The notes beneath the pieces were generated by a model. The model had not been told where the DNA came from. It worked only from the letters and a program-made list of their open reading frames with translations, and searched no databases. 64,000 nucleotides of DNA, from the NCBI GenBank assembly GCA_022478985.1, contig JAKSZP010008040.1, positions 62,001-126,000 on the forward strand. Reading direction: 5' to 3'. How positions within the stretch are numbered: the stretch's first letter is position 1; the number at the start of each line of letters is the position of its first letter. Positions 1 to 10,679 of the stretch are shown piece after piece. Made by a program: the position numbers and the translations under genes. Origin of the DNA: Massospora cicadina (lineage: Eukaryota; Entomophthoromycota; Entomophthoromycetes; Entomophthorales; Entomophthoraceae).

Positions 1-1170
1 AGCTTTGGTGGCCAGCCAGGTGATGCAGCAAGATTCAGGTATTAATATGCACTCAAATTATTCTTCTCCAAATATCAAAGTGGTAGGGCTATCCATCCAA
101 TCATCATTTTCAACTCCCTCTCCATTTTGCACCCAGCAGGTGACACTCTCTATTGCTTTAATACTTTATCAAAGTATACAGGGTGAACCCCTGTAGCAAA
201 CACCAGTTTGTGGGATCCACCAATGGATGCCACAAATATTTCTTAAAATATATAAAACTTACTTTTAAAATATAAAATAAAAGTAATAATAAATACTTTT
301 TAAAGTTTTTTTTAGTTATTTATTATTTGTGTAGGGCAAGCTAGAGAAAAGATCCCCTATTTGATACTAGTATTTCATATCTAAACTAGTTTGAATATTG
401 GGGCCATGGGAATTTAGGGCTATAGTATCAAAAAGCTCAGTCATCCAAATTAGGAAAGATAGGCTTTGGCCTATCAGAATGAGGGAAAATATTCTGGGGT
501 AGAATAAACCTATGAGGTAATGATTTGATAAATTGCACCCAATCACCAGTGGTTAAAATCTTCACACCTTGGGGGACCTCCACCATGCCTACAAAAGGGG
601 GTCCCTGCTTAGGAAGTGGTATGGAATGGGATGTGGCTGAGGAGCAACCATGTGGTAGATGCCCCAAATTTGGATGAGAAGTTGGAGCAATCCAACTGCC
701 AGTTTTTACCTTAATACACTGATTTTGATTATAAAACATGTTTTCCCAATAGGTAGGGTTCCACCAAGAATCTGCCAGGGTCTTTTGGCTGATGGTACTC
801 ATATCCTCATTAACCATAGTATTATTAGAAGATTAGATATATAATTGGCTGATCATAGTAGTAGATTTGAGGAATTTTTACCTCCAATATTCTTTTTCAA
901 AAGTCAAGAAGGAGAATATCTGACAATGGATCTTGCCTATATTTGAATTTGGAGTTGATCCAAGATACTTCTCTATCAGTACACAATTACCTCCTTAGAA
1001 ATGATCTTAATAGTACATTGATAGCTTATACAATTACAATTCCATTCAACCCTTTCAATGATTTTCTGCATATATGTGTTCAAAAAATGGGGTTATATAA
1101 TCTAAAAATGCATATATGCATCCAAAAAATGAGGGTTAGGTAAATCTAAAAAACATAGATAAGTCCAAGA
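1..1170. other. AT-rich flank without a supported gene
   Basis: AT-rich sequence with several homopolymer stretches. The only reading frame of any length is the minus-strand ORF at 437-817, listed separately at low confidence. No TE protein domain, tRNA or LTR end was recognised here. Confidence 0.5.
437..817 (-). CDS. hypothetical ORF, 126 codons
   Basis: An uninterrupted 126-codon minus-strand ORF in AT-rich DNA. I do not recognise a family. The predicted product has no obvious signal peptide or membrane segment and is rich in Pro, Ser and His. It carries two Trp-rich patches (near residues 18-24 and around residue 93). No introns or neighbouring partner gene are apparent. The size is at the limit of what chance open frames reach, so it may be a TE remnant or a spurious ORF. 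Codon use is AT-biased and unlike the nearby WD40 gene, which argues against a constrained host gene. Confidence 0.15.
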   Translation of the reverse strand: MVNEDMSTISQKTLADSWWNPTYWENMFYNQNQCIKVKTGSWIAPTSHPNLGHLPHGCSSATSHSIPLPKQGPPFVGMVEVPQGVKILTTGDWVQFIKSLPHRFILPQNIFPHSDRPKPIFPNLDD

Positions 1171-1243
1171 AATAAGGGTTATACATTTTTTTTTTTTTTT
1201 TTAGTACTAGATGGTCCCAACCCAGTAATAAGGGTTATACATT
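1171..1243 (-). mobile_element. tiny poly(A)-tailed retroposon with 17-bp target duplication
   Basis: An exact 17-nt direct repeat (aataagggttatacatt) lies at 1171-1187 and 1227-1243. Between the copies are a run of T and then about 24 nt of unique sequence. Read on the minus strand, this is a short sequence ending in a poly(A) tail, flanked by a target-site duplication: the structure of a severely 5'-truncated retroposed copy. Twenty-one nt of the body (1204-1224) recur exactly in the opposite orientation at 59623-59643, inside Gypsy H. Confidence 0.6.
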
Positions 1244-1275
1244 TATACTTCCAAATTTACTAAATACTAGCCAAT

Positions 1276-1313
1276 TTACCTGTGCTTCGCTACGGTGTCT
1301 ATTAAATTTCAGA
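1276..1313 (+). repeat. short dispersed repeat core, copy 1
   Basis: Contains the core TTCGCTACGGT followed by an AT-rich stretch and TCAGA. The same core and downstream pattern recur at 1705-1737. The core is CpG-containing in an otherwise CpG-poor setting. Function unknown; it may be one terminus of a non-autonomous element. Confidence 0.45.
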
Positions 1314-1704
1314 CTTTCAATTTATTAATTTACATTTTATATTATAGATAAACAAAACCACTTAGCCAAATCTAATTGCTCAATCGAATCAACCAAAATC
1401 ACTCAGGTAAACCTCACTGAACTTATCAAAACTTATCAAAACTAATCACCCCTCAAAACTAAACTATATCCTATCGATTCGACCAAAAGCCATTAACCAC
1501 TCGGCCAAACAAAATAAACTTATCCAATCAATCAAATAACACCAAACTGCTACCCGAAACATCTCTTTTTATACTTAAAATCATTGAGTATGTGACATAT
1601 CTTCCAAACTACTAAATCAACTTCTTAACTTGCCAAAAGTATATTATTAACTAGGTGAACCAAATTAGGCAGGTTTTTAAAATTATAAGCCTAACATCCA
1701 GATA

Positions 1705-1847
1705 CCCGTGGTTCGCTACGGTATTTAGTTTATCAGATGATAAGCTCACTTTGTAGCCTATAGGCTGTATCAGCACTACTCTCGAGCCACTCGGACTAAC
1801 AGCTCCGCTGTTGCCCTCGTGGCTGGTGGGCTGATTATCCTAAATAC
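1705..1847 (+). repeat. repeat core copy 2 with long nested hairpin
   Basis: The core CGTGGTTCGCTACGGT (1707-1722) is followed by an extended inverted repeat. The outer arms are gtatttagtttatcag (1721-1736) and ctgattatcctaaatac (1831-1847). Inside are ATCAGC/GCTGAT (1769-1774, 1830-1835), AGCCAC/GTGGCT (1885 excluded; arms at 1785-1790 and 1819-1824) and AACAGC/GCTGTT (1798-1803, 1807-1812, loop TCC). A separate 12-bp palindrome AGCCTATAGGCT lies at 1755-1766. The stems share one axis, so a long folded transcript or a cruciform is possible. I do not recognise a known RNA family. Confidence 0.5.
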
Positions 1848-1883
1848 TTAATCTACTTAAACTAATACTGATTTTTGTTGAGT

Positions 1884-2213
1884 TTCAGGTGAGCAATTTG
1901 GTGAATTATTGGATAATATTCGCCAATTTTCACCAACTCACCCAAATTAATTGAACCTATCATACTCGATAGTTTCAGATTTGATCTTATTTGCCAATTC
2001 TCACCCACTCACCCAAGTATATTAAACTTATTAGACTCGACTAGCTTCAGGTGAGCAATTTGGTGAATTATTCAATGATATTTGTCAATTCTCACCCACT
2101 CGCCAAAATAGATTGATCCCATCAGGCTCAATAATTTTAGATTTGACAAGTTTTGTCAATTCTCACCCACTCACCCAAATAGATTGACCCTATCAGACTC
2201 GAAGGTTTCAGAT
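1884..2213 (+). repeat. tandem repeat with 162-bp higher-order period
   Basis: Four units begin with a variant of CAATTCTCACCCACTCACCC (near 1923, 1994, 2084 and 2154). Two of the intervals carry an extra segment containing GGTGAGCAATTTGGTGAATT (near 1888 and 2050). The result is a long-short alternation with a period of 162 bp. Each unit also contains a CCTATCAGACTCGA-like block. No ORF runs through the array. It is probably a small decayed satellite. Confidence 0.65.
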
Positions 2214-3174
2214 GTCAGTCAGTCAGTGAATGTGTTTTATTAAGTAGATATATGTTATATACTGACCAAAATAATTTTAAAAAGCGAAAAATTGGCTAAG
2301 AAATTTTTGCTAAATTTAAGAGCCAAAAAAATAAAGGATTTTAGGAAAATCGGTGAAAGGGTTAATGAGCTTTTGGGAGATTTCGGAGGTTAGAAAATCA
2401 GAGAATCGCATTGAGGATATAATTAATAGCCGATGATTTGTAGATATCGTTAACCAGAATATTTTACGCGTTACCAGCAACACTAATGTGTATCGGGAAT
2501 TGGGTTAACCCCTTCACGGCGGGGGTAAAGTGAGGATTTTCCAAGTTTGGCGGTTGATATAAAGTTTTTATAAGTTAACCCCTCCTGTTAAACTTGGACT
2601 CACCGGCGTTGGGTAAGTTTACAAGCCACCAAATTTTTTTGAGATTAAAACTTTTATCGTGTAACGGCATCTTACGGATTGAACCCTTTGTTTTTTATTA
2701 AAGGGTTCTAAAGTAATCCTTTGAACCTGATAAACCTCATAAGGGTACCTAATCTCATTAAGTTTGGTTCCATTACGGGGTTTAATGTTTAAGGTATGAA
2801 GGTTTTTTTGCTTAACTGAGTTTGGTTAAATTAACTCTGTTTGTATATATGGTCAAGCTTTTATCGCATAAGGCATCCGAGTCTGGTTTATTTTTGGGGG
2901 GTTTTTCGGTTGAGGTTTGATCTATGTCGCATGGGGGTTTTGTTTTATGGGTACGTATTGCCCGTGGGTTGGGTTTATACTAGGCTGGTAAGGTGGCTTA
3001 ATAAGGGTACAATAAACCACACCTTGAAAATTTTTGGTTCGGCGTCCGCCGTTAATTCAGCTCTGATTTTCCCGGCGATGAATAATTTAGACTCTGGGTT
3101 CTACACTAGATCTCTTTGCCCTAAATTTAAACCGGTACGATGACCATTTTTCCCCTATAGAGGAGCCTCATTCG
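2214..3174. other. 5' flank of the WD40 gene, no gene recognised
   Basis: GC content rises toward the gene. An acceptor-like CCCCTATAG at 3152-3160 just before the chosen start could mark a 5' UTR intron or a short upstream exon. The frame stays open upstream of 3175, so the true start could lie further 5'. No TE ends are visible. Confidence 0.4.
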
Positions 3175-4392
3175 ATGGGTATGTTCGGAGGTGGACCTAA
3201 TGTCGGGAACAAAGCGTCGGACTTTTTCCAATCCGATCGCGACCTTAAAGAAGCAGCCCGGCGCGCGTCGAAACGGCAACTCCCGCCCGAAATTGTCGGG
3301 TCGCCGGTTAACTTGCCCGCCAAAATCCTGGCCGCCGCACCCCACCCCACCCTATCGGGCGTGGTTTACCTGGCCCTCGCCAACGCTACGCTGCGTGAGG
3401 TTAACCTTGAAGTACTAAAAGTTTTTGGCCTTGCACTTATAGTTTAGACACGGAAAACCGTTTGGGTCTACGGTGGCCACGTTGCCCCGGTCACGTCGGT
3501 GGCAGCCAAGGCGTTTGAGAACGAGGTGTACGTTGCCTCGGGATCTTGGGATAAGTCTGTAAGGCTTTGGAATGGGAGGGTAGGATAATTTTTCATCTGC
3601 GAACTAAATTGGGTTAGAAAGAATTGCTTAAAGTGTTTCACGGGCACGGCGATTTTATTAAGAGCGTCGAGCTCGGCATTGTCAACAACCAGCTGATCTT
3701 GTACAGCGGTTCTTCAGACCGGGATATCCGAAAGTGGAGCCGGGAGTCGGATGCCAGTCTAGGCACCCTTAAGGGCCACCGGGGACCTGTGGAAGACCTC
3801 AAACTGGCACCCGATCAACAGCATCTTTTCAGCTGTTCCGGGGATCTGACGATCCGCAAGTGGTGCGTCCATACCGACTCCGTCATCTTGACAATCGATA
3901 GTCACCTTACCACCGTCTACCGACTTTTTATTACGGCGGAAGATATCTGGTCGGCGTCGGCCGACAAGACGGTCCGCCGGTTTGACCAGGTGACGGGTAG
4001 GGAGGACGTTAAGTTGGACCATCCCGACCAAGTGCGTAGCCTCTGCATCACCCCCGACCTTCGTTATGCGGTCACTGGATGTAGCGACGAAAAGGTTCGC
4101 GTATTCGATCTACAAACCGAGTCGCTAGTGGGTGAATTTTATGGGCATTGGGATACCGTTACCATGGTCCATTGCCACCCGAGCTCCTCCACAATCTATT
4201 CGGCATCCCTCGACGCAACCGTTCGCGCTTGGAACCTGTCGGGTAAGACCCTGCTAGGGCGTGCGCTAATTTTTCTCAGACGCCGGAAAGCGAACTGCGA
4301 TTGCAGCATCCAAGGAGGGCGGTGACTCTGTGGCCATCCTTCAGGACGATGAACTCGCAGAATTGGCTGAGCTCATGGCAGACGAAGACTAA
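3175..4392 (+). CDS. WD40-repeat protein, 4 exons, about 368 aa
   Basis: Exons 3175-3411, 3448-3579, 3618-4242 and 4280-4392 join in frame to about 368 codons ending in TAA. All three introns (36, 38 and 37 nt) are GT...AG, and each contains a CTAA-type branch motif near its 3' end. The product begins with a Gly-rich segment (MGMFGGGP) and a basic helix (about residues 19-35). At least six WD40 blades follow, visible as GH...WD-like ends: SWDKSVRLWN, SSDRDIRKWS, SGDLTIRKWC, SADKTVRRFD, CSDEKVRVFD and SLDATVRAWN. The protein ends in an acidic tail, ELAELMADED. WD40 propellers are protein-interaction scaffolds; the specific partner is not inferable. Exons are GC-rich and CpG-rich, unlike the flanking DNA. 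The start is the first ATG of the open frame; an upstream exon cannot be excluded. Confidence 0.88.
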
Positions 4393-5496
4393 CCTATAAC
4401 CCATAAAGGTGGCTACAATCGAAAGCGGATCGTTTTTTTGTCGGCTAGGTTACCTTCTCAGTCCAAGTTTTGCTTCTGGCCTTTAGAGGTCTGATTTAAG
4501 CCTCCTTCGTGGAGCCTTTTACTAAGCGACTAGCTTAAGGGTGCGTTCCATCTGGACGCCCAACTTAAAATTTTAGAGGGCTGGCTAGATATCGAATCTT
4601 TGTGGGTATTATCTTGCCCTTTTCAAGGCTTGGTCGGCCTTTTAATAGGACCTTTTAAAATCTGGTACGTGCATCCAAATTGCTTACACTTGCGTTTTGA
4701 CATGATATATGTCCTATGGCTGGGGTAGGTTCAAACTCCAGGCAATGGTACGAAATCGTAGTGTAGCGAGCTTAAATCATTATAGACGCCTATCGTTTTT
4801 AGCATGATTTGACCAATAGAATCAACTGGAATTAAAAGGAAGTATTGTAGATGGCGATCAGTAAGTTGACCATATAATTGACCAATTAAATTAACTAGGT
4901 AAAAAACTAAATAGATTCAAAAAGATTAAAATAATCACCAACATTATACTTGAAATCATTGATCAATCAAATCAAACAAACAATTATATATATACCTATA
5001 TATCATGGAATATTTGTGCCTAGTTTATTTGAGAATTGGTTAAGTAGATTAGTGAAGAGATTGAAAAAACATACCAGTATAGACAATATGTTATCTATAA
5101 GATGATTTCTAAAACTCCACAATTAAACACTGCCTGATTTAATCTAGATCAAATAAATTTTGAATCTATCTATCAGCTAATTGCTCGATGTCATACACAG
5201 TTTTAATTAGGGTAATCTAACCATTACTTAAGTAATCCAACTATCCCAGTCATCATTCTTTTAAAGTCAAATGGCAAAACACAACGATAATATCACAGCA
5301 TGGCAGTAAATAACATGTTAAGATGGTTTTAAAAAACTTCCAGTCATAAGGCATATATCATACATTTAAGCGTTTACCATAAGGTAAACCTTGAAATCAA
5401 TTTTTTTGCTCCGAACATGGTTTAGGTAAAGCTTGTAGGTATAGGAAAGATAAAAGGGGGTTAAATACCTGCAATAGTACCTTATATGGAACCATA
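4393..5496. other. 3' flank of WD40 gene, intergenic
   Basis: AT content climbs away from the gene. No gene, LTR end or tandem repeat was recognised. It ends at CTCAG (5497-5501), the left target duplication assigned to Gypsy D. Confidence 0.5.
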
Positions 5497-5501
5497 CTCA
5501 G

Positions 5502-7451
5502 TGTGAAATTGGTGCAGTGGTGTCATATTTCCAGAGCACAAGTTAAGCACACACCAAACACTAGGTACTGTATGAGGGCAGTCACCTTGACTAAAAACTA
5601 ACCAAAACCCCTTATATTCAGAAATTGGGTTTTTATTTAAACAAAACAATTGAGCACACTGTAGTATCGGATAATGCCAGTGGCCTTGGCTCACTAATGG
5701 TATTCTTTTTGAGTTGGCTCTCTTAGCTTCTCCAGGAAAGGATCCCCTCTTACCTGACAACCCCACCCAGATATAATATATCTGCCAGAGTTCTCATTGA
5801 TGCTTTCTATAGTTACTAGGCAGCACCCACAAATGGCAGACTAAAATTATAATATCTAAATTGGGTAAGAAAGTGAATAACCAAGACTTGAGGCACTTCC
5901 ATAAAATGATGTGATATGCCAGATGTAGTCAAATTACCGCTAGAGGGCTATAATAAATATAGAACCTATTACTGGTAATTTTATGCTAGCATGGGGCAAC
6001 GTAGAATAGTATACTAAAATAAATCAGGAGGCAATAAGGCATTCAAGGCCAGGGCGTCAATGGCCATAAATTAAGGGAATGAGAGATGTGTCAATGGGGA
6101 TTTAGGGATTCAATTAATAGTAAAGTGATACATTAGACAACCACTTATAAAAGCATGGGCCAGAGGTTGACCTAATTACTATGATCTGATTAAATCTGCT
6201 ATCTAATTATTAGTTAAAATAGATGTTGGATTTTTAACCAGGTGATATTCCTCACATACTACCAAAAAATTAGTATTTATAATAGTTGAGGACAATATCT
6301 GACTATTTTAAATGTTTCAAGGTTATTATTTAATGATAAATACCCCGATTAGTGCTCCCCATCTGGTTGGGTTGAGCTGTCTTGATCCACTGGATTGAGA
6401 AAGTATCAGGGATCATCCCCACTAAGAAATTGATGGGTCTCAATACCAGCAACTGAAGCTGAGGATGTCAAGATAGTTAATATGATCAATCAAGATGGCA
6501 AGTTGCTAAATCTGACATAGAGAGTGTTGGGAAAGGATCCTGATAGAGGTTCAGTCAACTTTGATGCCGGTGACTGATGCTGAGGATGGCAAAAACAATA
6601 ATGTTTATTAAAATAAAAACTCTATTTTGACTTCCCAAGAGTATGAGGAACAATCCCCAATAGCATTTTGATTAAATTTGACACCAACAACTAATGCTGA
6701 GGATGTCAATATATCTAATTAATTTGGATCACTGCAACTCTAGAATTGACATGATCATAGAAAATTGAGGATGATGAGTTAATCAGGGAGAATGACCAGT
6801 GATATTTCTGATGAATTCTAAGCAATGAGAATCACCAGTGAGAGTGCTGACAAATGCTGGCAATAATGATGATGATGCATATAAGCAAGAGATGCCTATA
6901 AATAGTTTTTATTACACTCAATAAAATATCTTTTGTTTGCCTACCTTTGTTAAGTTTTCAGTGGACAGAGGTTAGTCTGGCTAATAGAGGTAGGACTGAA
7001 GATTCCAAGAGGTTAGATGCTGTGATAAAACACCTGGAGTGGTTGATGCAACCAACTCCCAACCTTGACCTGGATGGAAACCCTGTGGAAACTTGGTCAA
7101 CTAGCAACAACAATGATGAACTGGAAGGATTGAAGGGGAGAAACCCTAAGGGAGCCAATAGAGGCCTCTGAACCACAATTATTGGACAAGTCCCAGAAGC
7201 TGACCTCTGAGCCATAATGAGTGGTCAAGCCTCAGAAGGAGAAGTTGTTGGTCTGCTGTGTTGGTGGGTACCTAAAGATTAGTAGGTGAGTGTTACTGAT
7301 GATGGTGAAAAGAAAGGGCTAGCAGTATTTATACTGTTTGGCCTGTCACACTAATAGAGTCCCACCTTATTGAGAATGAAAATATGCAACAATAGAGAAT
7401 AACATAATTAAGATAAGAGAACCCAGGTGGTTGTTAAAACCAATTACAACA
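5502..7451 (-). repeat. 3' LTR of element D (contains solo LTR F)
   Basis: Aligns along its length with 31700-32466 (shared blocks around 5640-5830 and 31830-32010) except for the inserted F solo LTR. Without F it is about 777 bp against 767 bp for the other LTR. A purine-rich tract (read on minus) lies just inside at 7452-7462, as expected for a polypurine tract. Confidence 0.78.
6224..7391 (+). mobile_element. solo LTR, family F, 1168 bp
   Basis: Begins TGTTGGATTTTTAACC, ends ATATGCAACA, and is flanked by an exact 5-bp duplication ATAGA (6219-6223 and 7392-7396). The undisturbed site is visible in the other D LTR near 32410. No internal pol is attached, so this is a solo LTR left by LTR-LTR recombination. 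A related inverted copy is at 32610-48882. The minus-strand ORF at 6958-7215 has a counterpart at 32791-32982, but the changes between them are mostly replacements, so it is not evidence of a protein. Confidence 0.85.
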
Positions 7452-8195
7452 TTCCTCCGCTTGACCAAACATTGGGGAGCAAAGATGTGAGGGGTCAACT
7501 AACTTATTGAGAACTTAGGGCCAGTGGCCCATAACACCACTGATATTTCTCCAAGAACTTAGCGTGCATCCCCTTTAATATGGTGACCTTTAACCAGATC
7601 CTTCATAGTGTAGGCATCCATGGATATCTTCTCAATGATCTCAAAAGACCCTTTCACAAAGGTTCCAGATTGCTAGTTTTTCCAAAACCCTTATTATCAT
7701 AATAAAAAATAAGTTCCCTACAATAAAATGGGGTAACAGCTTCTTGTCTGCATTATCCCATTCATGAGATCATTTTTATGAGCCAGCGCATTGAAATATA
7801 CATCACTTTGCAGTTGGATTAAAGTCTTCACCAGCATTTCCAAATATTCCATTGAAGTCATGGGTTCTTGACTGATACAAAAAGATAAATGGGGGAAGCA
7901 TCATCTGCTTTCCAAGAAGTAAGAAAGACAGAAAATGCCCCATGTCTGAATGATAAGATAAATTAAAAAGCAAAAATGGTGGAATGCAAGAAAAGGTTTC
8001 AAATGGATGCTTTCACCATAATTATCTTACCTAAGGTTAAAATGAGTATACCATTTACTCATTCCACGGTACTGTTGGTCCCAGGGTAATAAGGCTTAGA
8101 CAATACCCAACATATACACATTAAGTCAAAAAGCTACAAAGTCATCTGGGATGTAAAGTTAGTCCTAATATCTGTCAACAGAAACTGTGGGCATC
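7452..8195 (-). pseudogene. Gypsy D integrase, C-terminal half
   Basis: Minus-strand frames contain an NFTSQM-like block following a DxRTN-like motif. The integrase signature resembling YYPGTN.TVE (for YHPQTNG.VER) follows further on, near 8040-8195. Several stops and frameshifts. The break at 8195 is the exact point where element E begins, and the protein resumes at 27034. The remaining sequence to 7452 is the 3' end of the internal region. Confidence 0.65.
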
Positions 8196-8475
8196 TGTTG
8201 TGCTGCCAAGGGGAGATCATTGGAAGCTTAAGGTTCTGAAGGCAGAGCTTCAAAGTTTGTGGCGCTGGATGAGACTTTCTCCATTAGAAAAAGATAATTA
8301 CTTAAATAATTATAATATAATTAGTAAATCCGGTTGGAAAAAGTGCTTTATTTCTAATCATAAATCAGTACTAATTATAATACTAATAAAACAAAAGGTT
8401 ATTTCAAGATTGTTGGGAAATGCAAGGAGTGATTTGTGATTCCCAGGTGACTTAACAAATATCTTGTAAGGACAG
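8196..8475 (-). repeat. element E 3' LTR, left piece
   Basis: Aligns with the start of the right LTR (26289-26575). Shared blocks include GAGACTTTCTCCAT and TCAAGATTGTTGGGAAA. It ends with GACAG, the left target duplication of Gypsy A; the LTR continues at 15021. Confidence 0.75.
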
Positions 8476-9832
8476 TACAAGTCTAGGGGAGCGACCCCTT
8501 TGCTTGGAATGGGCAATTTTCCAATTTCCTAATAAAAATGGTCTGAATAGGGAAGCTGTACCTTTCATCACACAGGGTGATCTCGCCCATGTGGTAGACA
8601 AGCGCTGGGTAATAGCTCTCCCTCTGAAGATTCCTCCCCCTGTTCCCATTCTTGCCTCCACTGAATTAGTTTGACAAATCAAGTAACTTTGTGCAGAAAT
8701 TATTGGTAACCACCACCCCTATGAGCTGGAAGGACTTCATGAAGTTGATGGCGCTGAGCTCTCAAAACTGAAGTCAGAAAGCCTTACAACCTTGGTAACG
8801 TTTTCTGACGGGTTTGCACATTTTTAGATGCAGAATTAAGTGGTGAATCCTCAGTAACACTCGATAATAGCATCATGTCATTGAAAAATGTTGTTGGTTT
8901 AAAACTTACTCCAAAAATCTATGAGAAAAAATCCTAACAGGTGTGTAACTCATAGTCAGAATGGGACAAGAAATGAATTCTTAGTCAAAATTGCTGATGG
9001 ACTGAGCCATTAGGCAGTAAGGTTGCTAAATCTGATCTCTCCTTAAAATCATCAGGGACAAAGCCTGTCAGGCATGTACCTCCATTGGGGACAGTAACCA
9101 ATAGCTCAAAACCCCCTTTTCAAAAAGCTGGATTATTGATCAATGGCATCTACTCGGTCAAATGAACGCCCCAGAAACTGGGCATGGACAGGTTGGCCAT
9201 CCTAAACCCGTTTCTGACCATTGGGACTGCCCCTATGTGGGATGAGCCCTGGGGGATTCCCATTGCCCATTGGACCAGATGCTGTCATGCTAACTGTCAG
9301 AAACTCAGTAAAGCCTCAAGTCAGGCATTCACAGTCAAACCAATAGTGACTCAGCCTACCACCTATTCCTTTGATGTCAGTTCAGATTAAAATCGTTTTC
9401 CCCCTCCCTCAAAGATCTGCCAGGTTAGATCAGAATTTGAGGGCCCCAATCCCATGATTTGACAAGCTTCCCAAAATCAAACACTATTTAATCAGTCGCA
9501 TTGCACTGAGGAAATTGTTGGTCAAATTCTTACCTTAACTTTTCAAAAAACCCCTCTACCCAATTTCAGTTTTTTTATTATGTTCAAATTAAACCACCCT
9601 TCCCAAAACAATTATTTCAACAACCCATGGGCCCTAGGGCCATGTTCACCTGGTTATATGCTAGGTTATTATACATGATTATGGCTCATGGGCACTAAGT
9701 GGCAAAATTCCTTCCTGGTTTTATAACAGTCATGCAAGCAGCAAAGCCACTGGCATTCAGGCTTGTCATTTGGGTGTTTTTGGCACTTAAACTGGCAGGC
9801 TGGTCTAGAATTAATTTGCTGTCTTCCTGAAA
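8476..9832 (+). repeat. 5' LTR of Gypsy A
   Basis: Aligns end to end with 13665-15020. Shared blocks include GTCTAGGGGAGCGACCCC at the start and TTGCTGTCTTCCTGA at the end. The terminal TG has become TA. The peptide GNLAHVVDERW seen in the 3' copy is present here in altered form (GDLAHVVDKRW). Confidence 0.85.
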
Positions 9833-10239
9833 AAATTGACCAACCATTATTCATAACCATTTCCACCCTTCTCATTGAGATGAGCATAGCAGTGGTCCTT
9901 TTCTCTCAGCTGAATAAGGTTGTTAAGAATTCTACTTTGGCCACAATAGCCTAGTATCTCCCAAATTTACTAAGCCCACCCTCCAAAATGGTATTTTCAT
10001 GATAGGAGCTGCTGAGGTGGCCTTGGTGTCAAATCCCAGCTCAAAATCATTGTCCAAATTGATTTTAATAGTTGTAACATCCCCCACGCCAATGTCAGTA
10101 TATTCTGGAATTCTGTTTTATAAAGTATCTGCTCCTGTCGCTAACCTCGTGGTTTCCCCCAATCCTAGTACAATCTCTTCCTTATCTACAGACTCAACTA
10201 TAGCTTCCAAAATAGAGAATTTCTCCTATTTTTTATTGC

Positions 10240-10385
10240 CCATGAAAATTAGTATCAGAGCTCACCATATGTCCTTTGAGGCCTTGGTGAACACTGGAGC
10301 AGCGGGCAATTTTATGAGTGTAGATCTGACCCACCAGTTGGAACTTGACCTGGACTTGGGTCCTACAGTGATGTTTGCTTCATAA
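10240..10385 (+). pseudogene. Gypsy A retropepsin (protease) remnant
   Basis: Within the ORF 9999-10385 the motif FEALVNTGAAGNFMS matches the aspartic protease active site of Gypsy elements (usually LVDTGA). The catalytic Asp codon GAC/T is changed to AAC (Asn), so the enzyme would be inactive. Sister element B keeps LVDTGAAGNFMS. The frame stops at 10385 and continues after further damage toward RT. Confidence 0.7.
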
Positions 10386-10679
10386 GCCTCCCATACCTCA
10401 TACCTAGTTTGACGCCCAGTATCTTTCTTGGTTTATCAGGATAGCTTTTGTGATCAGTTTTCCACAAAGCCAAACTTGGTATTTACAGTAATTTTGGGAG
10501 TGGGTTGGTGACGTCAACAACAAGTTAGAATTCACTTCAAATCTAATATGTTGTCATTTGCTAATGACCAGACGGAGGGCTAGTTTCCTTTAGTGGATGC
10601 TATTACTAAAACTCAAGGCCGCAGTTTGATTACTTCCCTTGTTTCCCCTTCATGCCTCCCATCATATTTCCCTGAGGGA

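Noticed and set aside
1884..2213. CRISPR array
   Set aside because: Units are 70-90 bp, degenerate, with no unique spacers, and the setting is eukaryotic.
6958..7215. ORF in family F LTRs conserved between 6958-7215 (-) and 32791-32982 (+), both starting MAQRS
   Set aside because: Codon comparison shows mostly replacement changes and few synonymous ones, as expected for drifting LTR DNA. This contrasts with the antisense ORF of C and H.
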